Shown piece by piece: positions 9,215 through 17,793 of a DNA stretch of 64,000 nt; position 1 is the first letter of the stretch, and every line of letters starts with the position of its first letter. The position numbers were made by a program, and so were the translations under genes. Origin of the DNA: Candidatus Thiodubiliella endoseptemdiera (GTDB lineage Bacteria; Pseudomonadota; Gammaproteobacteria; PS1; Pseudothioglobaceae); assembly GCA_013416635.1 (NCBI GenBank), contig JACCHT010000002.1:372001-436000 (forward strand), written 5' to 3'. The notes below the pieces were generated by a model, which saw only the letters and a list, made by a program, of their open reading frames with translations, was not told where the DNA came from and did no database searches.

Positions 9215-9219
9215 TATAA

Positions 9220-9380
9220 GAGACCTTTGCATAAATATGAATAATCATCAAAACGCCATCTTTCATCAAATTACAAACTTTTTAAAAACACCCTTAGCCC
9301 TGCTAGGAGTGGATTTAAAAAATTTCCAATTTAATAAAATCTGTCATTTTGCTAATCATCCCTATTTATGCAAAGGTCTC
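9220..9380. mobile_element. 161-bp palindromic MITE-like element, copy 6
   Basis: Perfect 18-bp terminal inverted repeats with target duplication TATAA. It lies between moaA and moaD. Confidence 0.92.
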
Positions 9381-9429
9381 TATAAAATTAATCGGTAACA
9401 ACTATTATTTTTTCAAATAAAACTTTTTT

Positions 9430-9666
9430 ATGAAAATACTTTATTTCGCCTCGCTTAAAGAATCGCTTAAAATTTCAAATGAAGAGATGGAAATAATTAC
9501 TAATATATCTGTTAGAGAATTAAGATTAATTTTGATTAGCAAATACGGTGAGCAATATTTTCCAAGCAATATTTTATGTGCGGTTAATCACGAAATTGCA
9601 ACCGATTCAACCCAATTAAATAATGCGAATGAGGTGGCTTTCTACCCACCTGTTACTGGAGGATAA
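9430..9666 (+). CDS. moaD: Molybdopterin synthase sulfur carrier subunit MoaD
   Basis: A 78-residue ubiquitin-fold protein ending in PPVTGG. The C-terminal Gly-Gly is adenylated and converted to a thiocarboxylate that supplies sulfur to MoaE. The core NILCAVNHEIATDSTQLNNA matches the family. The start ATG lies 49 bp after palindromic element copy 6. Directly after its stop comes a broken start of mog, so the ancestral arrangement was probably moaD-mog. A second, degraded moaD follows at ~10180. Confidence 0.92.
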   Translation: MKILYFASLKESLKISNEEMEIITNISVRELRLILISKYGEQYFPSNILCAVNHEIATDSTQLNNANEVAFYPPVTGG

Positions 9667-9667
9667 A

Positions 9668-9739
9668 ATGAATAATGCAAAAATTAAAGTCAGCTTTATT
9701 ACTATTTTAGACCGTGCTAGATAGAGTGAATATGAATAT
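9668..9739 (+). pseudogene. Fragment of mog (molybdopterin adenylyltransferase), N-terminus only
   Basis: ATG at 9668 begins MNNAKIKVSFITILDRAR, then an in-frame stop, then SEYEY. This clearly resembles the start of the intact mog at 11702 (MNKTQIKIGFITISDRAAR, then GEYN). The remainder is cut off by palindromic element copy 7. It is a non-functional duplicate. Confidence 0.7.
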
Positions 9740-9900
9740 GAGACCTTTGCATAAATAGGGATGATTAGCAAAATGACAGATTTTATTAAATTGGAAATTT
9801 TTTAAATCCACTCCTAGCAGGGCTAAGGGTGTTTTTAAAAAGTTTGTAATTTGATGAAAGATGGCGTTTTGATGATTATTCATATTTATGCAAAGGTCTC
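9740..9900. mobile_element. 161-bp palindromic MITE-like element, copy 7
   Basis: Perfect 18-bp terminal inverted repeats. Flanks are AATAT and TATTA, so no target duplication is left. It truncates the duplicate mog fragment, perhaps through recombination between element copies. Confidence 0.9.
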
Positions 9901-10010
9901 TATTAATATCCTAGAAAATCAAAACCATTCACAAGTAGAAAATTTTATAGGTGAATTTTCATTACCCAAAAACTCTGGCAACTTTACTACCAATATTTAA
10001 GATTGTATTA
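9901..10010. other. Unidentified coding-like remnant between two element copies
   Basis: On the plus strand 9903-10001 reads without stops for about 32 codons (ILENQNHSQVENFIGEF, then SLPKNSGNF). There is no start codon and the family is not recognised. It may be the interior of a deleted Moco or neighbouring gene. Confidence 0.3.
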
Positions 10011-10164
10011 GAGACCTTGCATAAATAGGATGATTAGCAAAATGACAGATTTTATTAATTGAAATTTTTAAATCCATCTAGCAGGGCTAAGGGTGTTTTT
10101 AAAAAGTTTGTAATTTGATGAAAGATGGCGTTTTGATGATTATTCATATTTATGCAAAGGTCTC
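10011..10164. mobile_element. Palindromic MITE-like element, copy 8, degenerate (154 bp)
   Basis: The left half carries several single-base losses (GAGACCTTGCATAAATA at the end, a shortened centre), while the right half is intact. It is flanked by the target duplication TATTA. It is the most decayed near-full-length copy in the window. Confidence 0.88.
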
Positions 10165-10179
10165 TATTAGTGGGTAGAA

Positions 10180-10301
10180 ACAGCGAATAACACTTCCCAA
10201 ACAACATTCTTTGTGCGGTTAATCACGAAACTACAAAGAGACTCAGACAAATTGAATAACAATGATGAGGTAGATTTTACCCACCAGTCACAGAGGGGTA
10301 A
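10180..10301 (+). pseudogene. Degraded duplicate of moaD
   Basis: The stretch NILCAVNHET matches the intact moaD exactly at the core (NILCAVNHEI). Downstream DSDKLNNNDEV corresponds to TDSTQLNNANEV, but in another frame. The start is missing, there is an in-frame stop upstream, and the end is frameshifted, destroying the Gly-Gly tail. It is not functional. Together with the mog fragment it records a diverged tandem duplication of the moaD-mog unit. Confidence 0.7.
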
Positions 10302-10364
10302 TAACCACTTTGAATTGCTCAAAAATCAGTAAAATTGCTTTAATAATAACAAACTAGAAAATCA

Positions 10365-11705
10365 ATGAAACTATACGCCCCCTGGGAAAAAGCCTTTAAG
10401 AAAATTTCAACGCCTTTTGAGCATTTTTTGCATGCTCAAACAACGACAGGAGTAGCATTAATGCTGACAACGGTATTGGCATTAATCCTTGCTAATTCTT
10501 CTTTATCTGATGTTTATACGCACATACTACATACAAATATAGATTTGACCATAGGCACTTGGTCACTGTCTCACCCTATTCATTATTGGATTAATGATGG
10601 GTTGATGACTTTTTTCTTTTTTATCATTGGACTTGAGATAAAAAGAGAAGTCTTGGCAGGAGAGCTGTCAAATATTAAAGTAGCAATTTTGCCGATTTTG
10701 GCTGCTATCGGCGGAATGATATTTCCTGCATTACTATACTTGATAATCAATAATGGTGGTGAAGGCGCAATTGGCTGGGGAGTGCCAATGGCAACCGATA
10801 TTGCCTTTGCAATTAGTGTGTTGGTACTGTTAAAAAAGAGCATACCGACAAGCCTTGTCACCTTTTTAGTCGCATTGGCAATTGTAGATGATCTTGGTGC
10901 TGTTTTGGTGATTGCTACTTTTTATACCGACCAAATCCATTTATTGCCGTTAGCCTTGTCGGGGGTGTCTTTTTTAATATTGGTTGCTTTCAATCGATTT
11001 GGCATTCACACAATGTTGCCTTATTTGGCAGTGGGTTTATTTATGTGGTTTTTTATGCTGGAATCCGGCGTACACGCTACTATTTCAGGCGTTATTGCTG
11101 CGATGGCAATTCCGTCAAAACCTAAAAGAATACCCTCAGATTTTCCTAAGAAAATTAAAGGTTTGCTTGATGAATATGGTGAACACTCAAATCAGAGCGA
11201 ACATAAGTTAAATGAAAAACAAAAAACAGTGTTAATGAAAATGGAAAGGAATATCAATGAAGTGGGAACGCCTGCTTCAAGATTAGAAAATGATTTACAC
11301 CTGCCCATTGCCTTAATTGTTATCCCTTTATTTGCATTGGCAAATGCAGGAATTGTGATTGATTTAAATTCAATTGGTACAACGATTATGCAGCCTATCC
11401 CTGTTGGCATTATGTTTGGACTTGTCGTGGGTAAGGTAATTGGTATTTTTGGTGTTGCTTGGTTGGCAATCAAAAGCAAAATTGCCACATTGCCAAAAAA
11501 CAGCACAATGAGTCAGATATTTGGCGTCTCCTTGTTAGGAGGTATCGGCTTTACTATGTCTATTTTTGTGGCTGATTTAGCATTTTTAGGTTCACCTGAT
11601 TTTATCTTCCAAGCAAAAGTGGGGGTATTGGCAGCGTCTTTATTCTCTGGCGTGTCTGGATATTTATGGCTAAAACTCATTGACAAATCTACTGAAACAT
11701 TATGA
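10365..11705 (+). CDS. nhaA: Na+/H+ antiporter NhaA
   Basis: A 446-residue inner-membrane antiporter with about a dozen hydrophobic helices. The region VPMATDIAFAISVL and the following ALAIVDDLGAVLVIATFY contain the conserved paired aspartates that bind Na+ and H+ in NhaA. FFFFIIGLEIKREVLAGEL is also typical. A charged cytoplasmic insert around residues 255-310 is somewhat long. The gene sits inside the Moco cluster, and its stop TGA overlaps the mog ATG by 4 bp (ATGA). Why an antiporter is coupled to mog is unclear; it may be a product of local rearrangement. The frame is intact. Confidence 0.95.
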   Translation: MKLYAPWEKAFKKISTPFEHFLHAQTTTGVALMLTTVLALILANSSLSDVYTHILHTNIDLTIGTWSLSHPIHYWINDGLMTFFFFIIGLEIKREVLAGELSNIKVAILPILAAIGGMIFPALLYLIINNGGEGAIGWGVPMATDIAFAISVLVLLKKSIPTSLVTFLVALAIVDDLGAVLVIATFYTDQIHLLPLALSGVSFLILVAFNRFGIHTMLPYLAVGLFMWFFMLESGVHATISGVIAAMAIPSKPKRIPSDFPKKIKGLLDEYGEHSNQSEHKLNEKQKTVLMKMERNINEVGTPASRLENDLHLPIALIVIPLFALANAGIVIDLNSIGTTIMQPIPVGIMFGLVVGKVIGIFGVAWLAIKSKIATLPKNSTMSQIFGVSLLGGIGFTMSIFVADLAFLGSPDFIFQAKVGVLAASLFSGVSGYLWLKLIDKSTETL

Positions 11706-12230
11706 ACAAAACGCAAATCAAGATAGGTTTTATTACCATTTCTGACCGTGCTGCACGCGGCGAATATAACGATATTGGTGGTCCTTCCAATGCAAGCATG
11801 GGTTAAAAATGCGTTGCTTTCGCCCTATACGATAGAACATATTATTATTGAAGACGAACAATCTTTGATTGAGCAAACAATGATTGATTTTGCTGATAAT
11901 AAAAACTGCAATCTCATTCTCACCACAGGTGGCACAGGACCTACTACGCGTGATGTAACACCCGAAGCCACGCATGCTGTATGTGAGCGAATTTTTGATG
12001 GTTTCGCCGAACAAATGCGCACTGTTAGTTTAAAAACCGTACCAACTGCTATTCTCTCTCGTCAAACCGCAGGCACGCGTGGTAATAGTTTGATTATCAA
12101 TCTACCCGGAAAACCCGAGGCAATTGCAGTATGCTTGGGTGCAGTATTTTTGGCAGTGCCAAAATGTTTGGAATTGTTAGACAGTTCAAATATTCAAATT
12201 GACTTGGATTTTGTAGAACAAAATTTTTAA
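11702..12230 (+). CDS. mog: Molybdopterin adenylyltransferase Mog, one frameshift
   Basis: Mog adenylates molybdopterin before MoeA inserts molybdenum. The true N-terminus is MNKTQIKIGFITISDRAARG from ATG 11702. The frame is lost at 11789-11790, where CCTTCCAATGCAAGC seems to carry one extra base; removing it joins the start to MQAWVKNALLSPYTIEH. The MPT-binding motif LILTTGGTGPTTRDVTPEA and LPGKPEAIAVCLGAVF near the C-terminus are clear. Corrected length is about 175 residues, normal for Mog. The start overlaps nhaA by 4 bp. A fragment of the same gene occurs at 9668. Confidence 0.88.
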
Positions 12231-12236
12231 TTATTC

Positions 12237-12397
12237 GAGACCTTTGCATAAATAGGGATGATTAGCAAAATGACAGATTTTATTAAATTGGAAATTTTTT
12301 AAATCCACTCCTAGCAGGGCTAAGGGTGTTTTTAAAAAGTTTGTAATTTGATGAAAGATGGCGTTTTGATGATTATTCATATTTATGCAAAGGTCTC
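12237..12397. mobile_element. 161-bp palindromic MITE-like element, copy 9
   Basis: Perfect 18-bp terminal inverted repeats. It begins 6 bp after the mog stop codon. Flanks TATTC and ATATA do not match, so the target duplication is lost. Confidence 0.9.
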
Positions 12398-12436
12398 ATA
12401 TAGAATAAATATTATACAAAGACTTCCTCTAGAATA

Positions 12437-12838
12437 TTATTTTTGATTTTTTCCCAGTAAATAAGCACCTATCATTGCTTGTGTGATATTTTCACTATGC
12501 TCTGATTTGGGGATGTACTGCTGAATAATGCGTTCAATTTTTGGCAGACATTCTATTTTTTGGTGTACTGCTTTTAGTTTTTCCAAGTCTAACACACCGT
12601 TATTAACACAGCCAACAACACAGCCTTTTTCATTAGAAAAAATAATGTCTTGATCCATCATTATTTCTAGTTGGTATGAATATAAATCAATATCATTTGC
12701 TTTAGCAATAGAGATATAAACCGATTGATAAAAATCATCATGATAGATAATATGTTCAACATCAAAAGTATTTTTTAAGGCATAGTGCTGCCCTTGATAA
12801 TCAAAATCGATGGCGGCAGTAAGAGTATTTTTAAACAT
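12437..12838 (-). CDS. Hypothetical protein downstream of cbbO
   Basis: A 133-residue protein that I do not recognise. It has no signal peptide or membrane segment and a mixed charged composition. The first 30 residues (MFKNTLTAAIDFDYQGQHY) look beta-rich; the C-terminal half (KLKAVHQKIECLPKIERI) looks helical. Two close cysteines occur in KGCVVGCVNN. Its ATG overlaps the last base of the cbbO stop codon, so it is translationally coupled to cbbO and may take part in RuBisCO activation or assembly. That role is inferred from position alone. Confidence 0.75.
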   Translation of the reverse strand: MFKNTLTAAIDFDYQGQHYALKNTFDVEHIIYHDDFYQSVYISIAKANDIDLYSYQLEIMMDQDIIFSNEKGCVVGCVNNGVLDLEKLKAVHQKIECLPKIERIIQQYIPKSEHSENITQAMIGAYLLGKNQK

Positions 12839-15066
12839 TATTTGGTTAATGATAAGAACAGTTTGGGTAACTCTTGTGGCAAAGATTCAATACGGTCAAT
12901 GACAGAATAATGAGAGCCAAAAATATCAGAAATATACTCATCTGCTTTTTTATCTAAACTAATACAATACGGGTATAAACCTTTTTGCTGTACTTCTTGC
13001 ACGGCTTTATGAGTGTCTTGAATCAAAGCTTGTGGGTCGTGAATATCGATATCTGCCGGCTCGCCATCCGTCAAAATTAGCATCAGTTTTTTATCACTTT
13101 CTTGCATTTCTAAATAATGCGCTCCGTGACGAATTGCCGCACCCATTCGGGTAGAAAACTCTGCTTTTAAATCTGCTAAACGCGATTTAACAGCATCATC
13201 CCAATGCTCGCTATAGCCCTTGATATGGTAATACATTACTTTTTCTCGGGTATCTGAGTTAAAGCCCGCAATGGCAAAGTTGTCACCTAATTGCTCTACT
13301 GCCCAACCCAATAATGACACCGCTTCTTGTGATAATTCTAAGATGGTTTGCCCAGATTTACCTACAACTTCATTCAAAGACTGCGATAAATCCAGTAACA
13401 ATAAAACAGAAACACTACGCGAATCGTGCTCAAAATCAACATTGATTCTGGTATCAGGTTGTGTGCCATTTTTCATATCAATCACACTACGCAAAGCAAT
13501 ATCTAAATCCAACTCTGCACCTTCTTCTTGGTAGCGAATACGCTTTTTATTCTGCGGTTTGAGTAAATCTAACACTTTTTTAAGCTGCTTAACCAATGCC
13601 GAATGTTTATCCAAAATTCTGTCAATCTTAGAGGCATCTGTATGCGAGTGCAAGCGTTCATAAACAGCCGTCCAATTGGGTTTATAAGACTCATACATAT
13701 AGTCCCACTCGTCATAATAATGTGGTGGAATAACTTCAATGTCCTCTTCATCCTCTTCATCAGTGCGTTGTTCGTGTGCAAAGATTTCATCTTCTTCATC
13801 AAACTCTTCAATAAACAACCACATTGAGCGATTATCATCACGATAAGAGACTTCTGTATTATCAAAATAAACATTCGCCAATGCATCTGAATTACCTCTG
13901 GTTTTAATCAAATACCCTAAACCAAGGCTTAAACTATCGGCTGTGCTGCTCTCTCCTGTTGCCATTAATGCCTTAAACTTTTCAACATAGCTCAAGATAA
14001 ATTCATTCTTATAAGGGTGCTTATCATCAAGTAATGCGCGTGTTAACATAATGCCACGATGCCTTAGACAAGATTGATTACTGTCATCACAATCAAACTC
14101 ATCGACAATAGGGATTAAGCTCAACCACAGTTTTTTTAAGCCTGGATATTCTTGAATTGCCAAATATTCAACCCTAGCATCTTCAAAAATTTCAGCAAAA
14201 AAACGCTGTTGTGGTGATGCATTGTCTGCCACAATTTTTGTGGTGAATTGGTAATGTGCGATTAAGTGTGCGACCAATGCCATGTAGCGCCTGCACGCAT
14301 TAACTTCGCCAAAGTTTTCATAAATATCAGGCAGGCGAATAATATCATCTTCTAAATAAGGATGAAAATGCTCTAGCTTTTCAAAATCTGGAGAATACGG
14401 CGCATACATAAAATTAGTTTTCCAAAGTGCCCTTTGAAAAAGATTGATTTCTCGCTCAACATCACTAAACAATAAACCTTTTCTTTGGCGTTGGAATACC
14501 GCTTTTGAATCTGCCGTTGTCAGTGAAAAATAGTCTTTTTGACGCTCTGGATGGTCTTGAAAATAGCGTAAACCGTAATCAATCCACTCGTAAATTCCTT
14601 CAAATTCTAGCTGCTCTAACAGTAAACTCATATTCGCAAGCATCGCCTCTAATGAAGGTGACGGATGTGTGTCATGAATGCCGTGCACTGAAAAAGTAGT
14701 CTTACTTAAATGGTATTCAATCAATGCTAAATATTCATCAAGTTGGGTGCTTTCTGTATGCTCAACAACCGCAACAAGCCCACTCAAAAATGGCTCTACA
14801 GAGGCTTTATTTGGGGTTCTGCAAATTTTTTGATAAGTAAAATCAACGATTTTTTTGATACTACCATCGCCATAATATTCACCCACCCAAGGCATCACTT
14901 TAAGAAAAGCGATAGATAAGGCATCACCCTGCCCAATCTTGCCTAAGAATTCAGCACCTTCATAATATTCATCCAAACTTTGCTCTGAGAGTTTTTCAAT
15001 TGCTTGCTCAATATTCAGTTCAAAAACTTTTTGAACAGTTTTAAAGGCACAGTTTAATTTTTTCAT
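12838..15066 (-). CDS. cbbO: RuBisCO activation protein CbbO (VWA domain)
   Basis: About 742 residues. CbbO partners the AAA+ ATPase CbbQ to remove inhibitory sugar phosphates from RuBisCO; the VWA domain is thought to contact the enzyme. The long N-terminal helical region is followed by an acidic linker (EEFDEEDEIFAHEQRTDEED) and a C-terminal von Willebrand A domain. MIDAS residues are visible as LLLLDLSQSLN and LILTDGEPADI. The start is placed at ATG 15066 because AGAAGGA lies 9 bp upstream; the upstream TTG at 15075 is less likely. That ribosome-binding site overlaps the stop codon of hsdM, which lies where cbbQ would be expected. Confidence 0.9.
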   Translation of the reverse strand: MKKLNCAFKTVQKVFELNIEQAIEKLSEQSLDEYYEGAEFLGKIGQGDALSIAFLKVMPWVGEYYGDGSIKKIVDFTYQKICRTPNKASVEPFLSGLVAVVEHTESTQLDEYLALIEYHLSKTTFSVHGIHDTHPSPSLEAMLANMSLLLEQLEFEGIYEWIDYGLRYFQDHPERQKDYFSLTTADSKAVFQRQRKGLLFSDVEREINLFQRALWKTNFMYAPYSPDFEKLEHFHPYLEDDIIRLPDIYENFGEVNACRRYMALVAHLIAHYQFTTKIVADNASPQQRFFAEIFEDARVEYLAIQEYPGLKKLWLSLIPIVDEFDCDDSNQSCLRHRGIMLTRALLDDKHPYKNEFILSYVEKFKALMATGESSTADSLSLGLGYLIKTRGNSDALANVYFDNTEVSYRDDNRSMWLFIEEFDEEDEIFAHEQRTDEEDEEDIEVIPPHYYDEWDYMYESYKPNWTAVYERLHSHTDASKIDRILDKHSALVKQLKKVLDLLKPQNKKRIRYQEEGAELDLDIALRSVIDMKNGTQPDTRINVDFEHDSRSVSVLLLLDLSQSLNEVVGKSGQTILELSQEAVSLLGWAVEQLGDNFAIAGFNSDTREKVMYYHIKGYSEHWDDAVKSRLADLKAEFSTRMGAAIRHGAHYLEMQESDKKLMLILTDGEPADIDIHDPQALIQDTHKAVQEVQQKGLYPYCISLDKKADEYISDIFGSHYSVIDRIESLPQELPKLFLSLTK

Positions 15067-15080
15067 TTTTAACAATCCTT

Positions 15081-16688
15081 CTAAATTAATTTTTGTTTAA
15101 GTTCTGTTAAAAATTTGTTATGCTTATTTTGTGCTGCGGAAATATCTTCATCTAATTTTTTAATGTCACGGTTAACCGCCTCTAAGTCAATTTTTTCTTC
15201 AGGTTTGGCAGTGTTGATATAACGAGAAATATTTAAATTAAAATCATTCTCTTTAATTTCATCCATTGAAACACACCTGGAATAACGAGGCTGTTCTTTA
15301 CGATACCTATAAGTATCAACAATTTTTGTTATGTCTTGTGGTCTTAGCGTATTTTGTCGTTTGCCTTTTTGGTAGTTTTCTTCATCACTGGCATTGATAA
15401 ATAAAATATCATCAGGTTTTTTACACTGTTTTAAAATCAAAATACACACAGGAATACCGGTAGAGAAAAACAACCCTGCTGGCAAACCAATCACGGTATC
15501 AATATTGCCATCTTCTAATAATTTTGTGCGTATTTTCGCCTCAGCACCCCCACGGAATAGCGCCCCATGTGGCAAAATAATTGCCATCACCCCTTGTGGG
15601 CTTAAAAAATTAAAACCATGCAACAAAAAAGCAAAATCAGCCGTTGATTTTGGTGCCAAGCCGTGATTTTAAACCGCACATCCTTGCCCATTTCTTCGCT
15701 AGGATTCCAACTATAACTAAACGGCGGGTTAGCAACAATGCCGTCAAACTTCATTTGTTTAGAAGGGTTTTGCTCGCGCAATATATCCCAATCATTGGCA
15801 AGTGAATCCCCGTGAAAAATCTCAAATTCACTGTCTTTAACGCCGTGAAGCAACATATTCATTCGTGCTAAATTATAAGTAGTGATATTTTTTTCTTGGC
15901 CGTAAATTTTATCAATACTATTTGCACCGAGTTTATTACGCACATTTAATAGTAGCGAACCCGAGCCACAGGCGAAATCAAATACGCTGGCTAATTTTTG
16001 TTTTTTGCCAGCCGTTGGGTCTTGCCCATCTAGGGTTACGATTTCTGACAATATGGTGGATATTTGTTGCGGGGTATAAAATTCCCCTGCTTTTTTACCA
16101 CCGCCAGCAGCAAATTCACCAATTAAATACTCATATGCATCGCCTAGCACATCACTTTTGTTAGAAAAATCAGCGATACCATCTGCAATTTTAGAAATAA
16201 TGATGCAAAGTTTGTCATTTCTTTTGGTGTAATCTTTGCCTAATTTATCAGAAGTTAGGTTAATCTCTGAAAACAAGCCCTGAAAACTACTATGAAAAGA
16301 TTCATTTTCAATATATTTAAACCCCTTTTGCAAGGTATCTAATAATTTCCCATCTTGCGTTTTGCCATATTGGCAATGCGTCCCACAAGTATTTAGGCTC
16401 AATCACATAATGCGTTTTACGACGCATTTGGTCTTCAAACATTTTAATATCTGCTTCGTTGTCTTGATACCACAACTGCAAAGGGCTAATATCAGGCGTG
16501 TTGGTATTATCAGGATAATCGTTTAATAATTCTTTTTTAACCGCACTAATATAGTTATCCGATAAATAGCGTAAAAATAAAAACGACAGCATATAATCCC
16601 GAAAATCATCCGCATTCATTGCCCCTCGCAGCTCATTGGCAATAACCCATAAAACTTTACCTAATTGTTGTTGTTCGTCTTTACTCAT
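15081..16688 (-). CDS. hsdM: Type I restriction-modification DNA methyltransferase HsdM, two frameshifts
   Basis: N6-adenine methyltransferase subunit of a type I R-M system. The N-terminal helical domain (FRDYMLSFLFLRYLSDNYIS) is followed by the SAM-binding motif VFDFACGSGSLLLN and the catalytic motif VANPPFSY. The C-terminal portion ends in a coiled-coil-like DRDIKKLDEDISAAQ. Two one-base losses break the frame: near 16390 (after PKYLWDA) and near 15663 in an A-run (VRFK...HGLAPKSTADFAF). Repaired, it would be ~535 residues, normal for HsdM. The ATG overlaps the rhuM stop by 4 bp. The stop codon (TAG, 15081-15083) is part of the cbbO ribosome-binding site. It may be non-functional as it stands. 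Confidence 0.85.
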
Positions 16689-17704
16689 TGTTTTTCCTCT
16701 TTATAATTTTTGACCACTTTATTACTTAAATCCTCTAAATTTTTATCATCATTTATACTATTTTTTAAGCGTTTTTGGTGAAATTTGGTATATTCGTTTT
16801 GTGCAATTTGTTTGGCTAAGGCGTTTGATACCTTGCCTGCGTTATCTAAAATATCACGGTCGTTTAAGGTTAAAAATCCCTCTAATTTTTTAATCCAATC
16901 TGCCATTGTCATTGGAATTCTGCGCATCGCCTGACCTTCTGCAAAAATTAAATATTGCTCTGTTAAATTATTTAAAACTTCAATTTCATCTTCATTAAGA
17001 TAATTTTTAGCAATAGCAACATCTTGCTTGCGAACTTTAACCCCTCGCCAATTTGTTAGCCCCATATTGTGTTTATCACTATCAACACGACTGGTAATAA
17101 TTTCCGCTGCTGTTTGCCCAGTAATCGCCCAATGGATTTTATTTTGCACTGTTTTAAAAAAGTTAATACTAAGCTCTAAATTAGCATCATAATCCACACT
17201 GGTGGCATAAATATCGGTAATTTTTCGATAAAAACGCGCCTCAGAGGTGCGAATATCTTGAATGCGTTTAGTGAGTTCTTCAAAATAATCAAAAGGCAGG
17301 TCAGGGTTTTTTAATCGTTCATCATCTAACACAAAGCCTTTAATAATAAATTCTTTTAATTGCCCAGTTGCCCATTGGCGAAAACGCGTTGCACTATGGC
17401 TTTGCACCCGATAACCAACAGAAATAATCGCATCTAAATTGTAATGCTGTAAATGGCGTTTAACGGCTCTATCGCCCTCTTTGCGAACTACTAAGAAATC
17501 CTTAGTAGTTGCTATTTGGTTTAATTCTCCTTCGTTATAAATATTTTTTAAATGCATTAAAATATTTTCAGGCGTTGTATTAAATAATTGTGCCATTAAG
17601 GCTTGAGTGAGCCAAACCGTTTGCTCCATAAAACGCACATCTAGGCGAATTTTTCCGTCTTCACTTTGATAAATAATAAATTGTGAGGTGTTTTTTTCGC
17701 TCAT
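16685..17704 (-). CDS. rhuM: RhuM-family protein
   Basis: A 339-residue protein resembling RhuM, first named in a Salmonella pathogenicity island and often found inside type I R-M loci; its biochemical role is not established. Family-like segments are DVRFMEQTVWLTQALMAQLF, HLQHYNLDAIISVGYRV and RFRQWATGQLKEFIIKGFVL. It is coupled at both ends: its ATG overlaps the TGA of the small HsdS-tail frame, and its stop overlaps the hsdM ATG. The frame is intact. An internal 10-bp inverted repeat (17486-17510) also occurs, nearly identical, in the second HsdS-tail remnant. Confidence 0.85.
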   Translation of the reverse strand: MSEKNTSQFIIYQSEDGKIRLDVRFMEQTVWLTQALMAQLFNTTPENILMHLKNIYNEGELNQIATTKDFLVVRKEGDRAVKRHLQHYNLDAIISVGYRVQSHSATRFRQWATGQLKEFIIKGFVLDDERLKNPDLPFDYFEELTKRIQDIRTSEARFYRKITDIYATSVDYDANLELSINFFKTVQNKIHWAITGQTAAEIITSRVDSDKHNMGLTNWRGVKVRKQDVAIAKNYLNEDEIEVLNNLTEQYLIFAEGQAMRRIPMTMADWIKKLEGFLTLNDRDILDNAGKVSNALAKQIAQNEYTKFHQKRLKNSINDDKNLEDLSNKVVKNYKEEKQ

Positions 17705-17793
17705 AAACTCGTTTCATTATTGGGGAATAGTTGTTGCATTAAGCCTTTTTTGTGTTGTTTGAGGCTGGTTACTTTTTGCTTACCCTTGCTCAT
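17701..17793 (-). CDS. 30-residue open frame encoding an HsdS C-terminal tail
   Basis: ATG 17793 to TGA 17701 encodes MSKGKQKVTSLKQHKKGLMQ followed by QLFPNNETSL. LKQHKKGLMQQLFP is the C-terminal tail of HsdS, the specificity subunit. The start overlaps the end of the upstream higA-like gene and the stop overlaps the rhuM start, so the frame bridges the two translationally. It could be a relic of a former hsdS that preceded rhuM-hsdM, or a functional coupling peptide. A free-standing HsdS tail of this size is not a known active subunit. Confidence 0.6.
   Translation of the reverse strand: MSKGKQKVTSLKQHKKGLMQQLFPNNETSL

Noticed and set aside
2917-12397. CRISPR array
   Set aside because: The regularly recurring repeat is a 161-bp inverted-repeat element with target duplications, and spacing is by whole genes, not short spacers.
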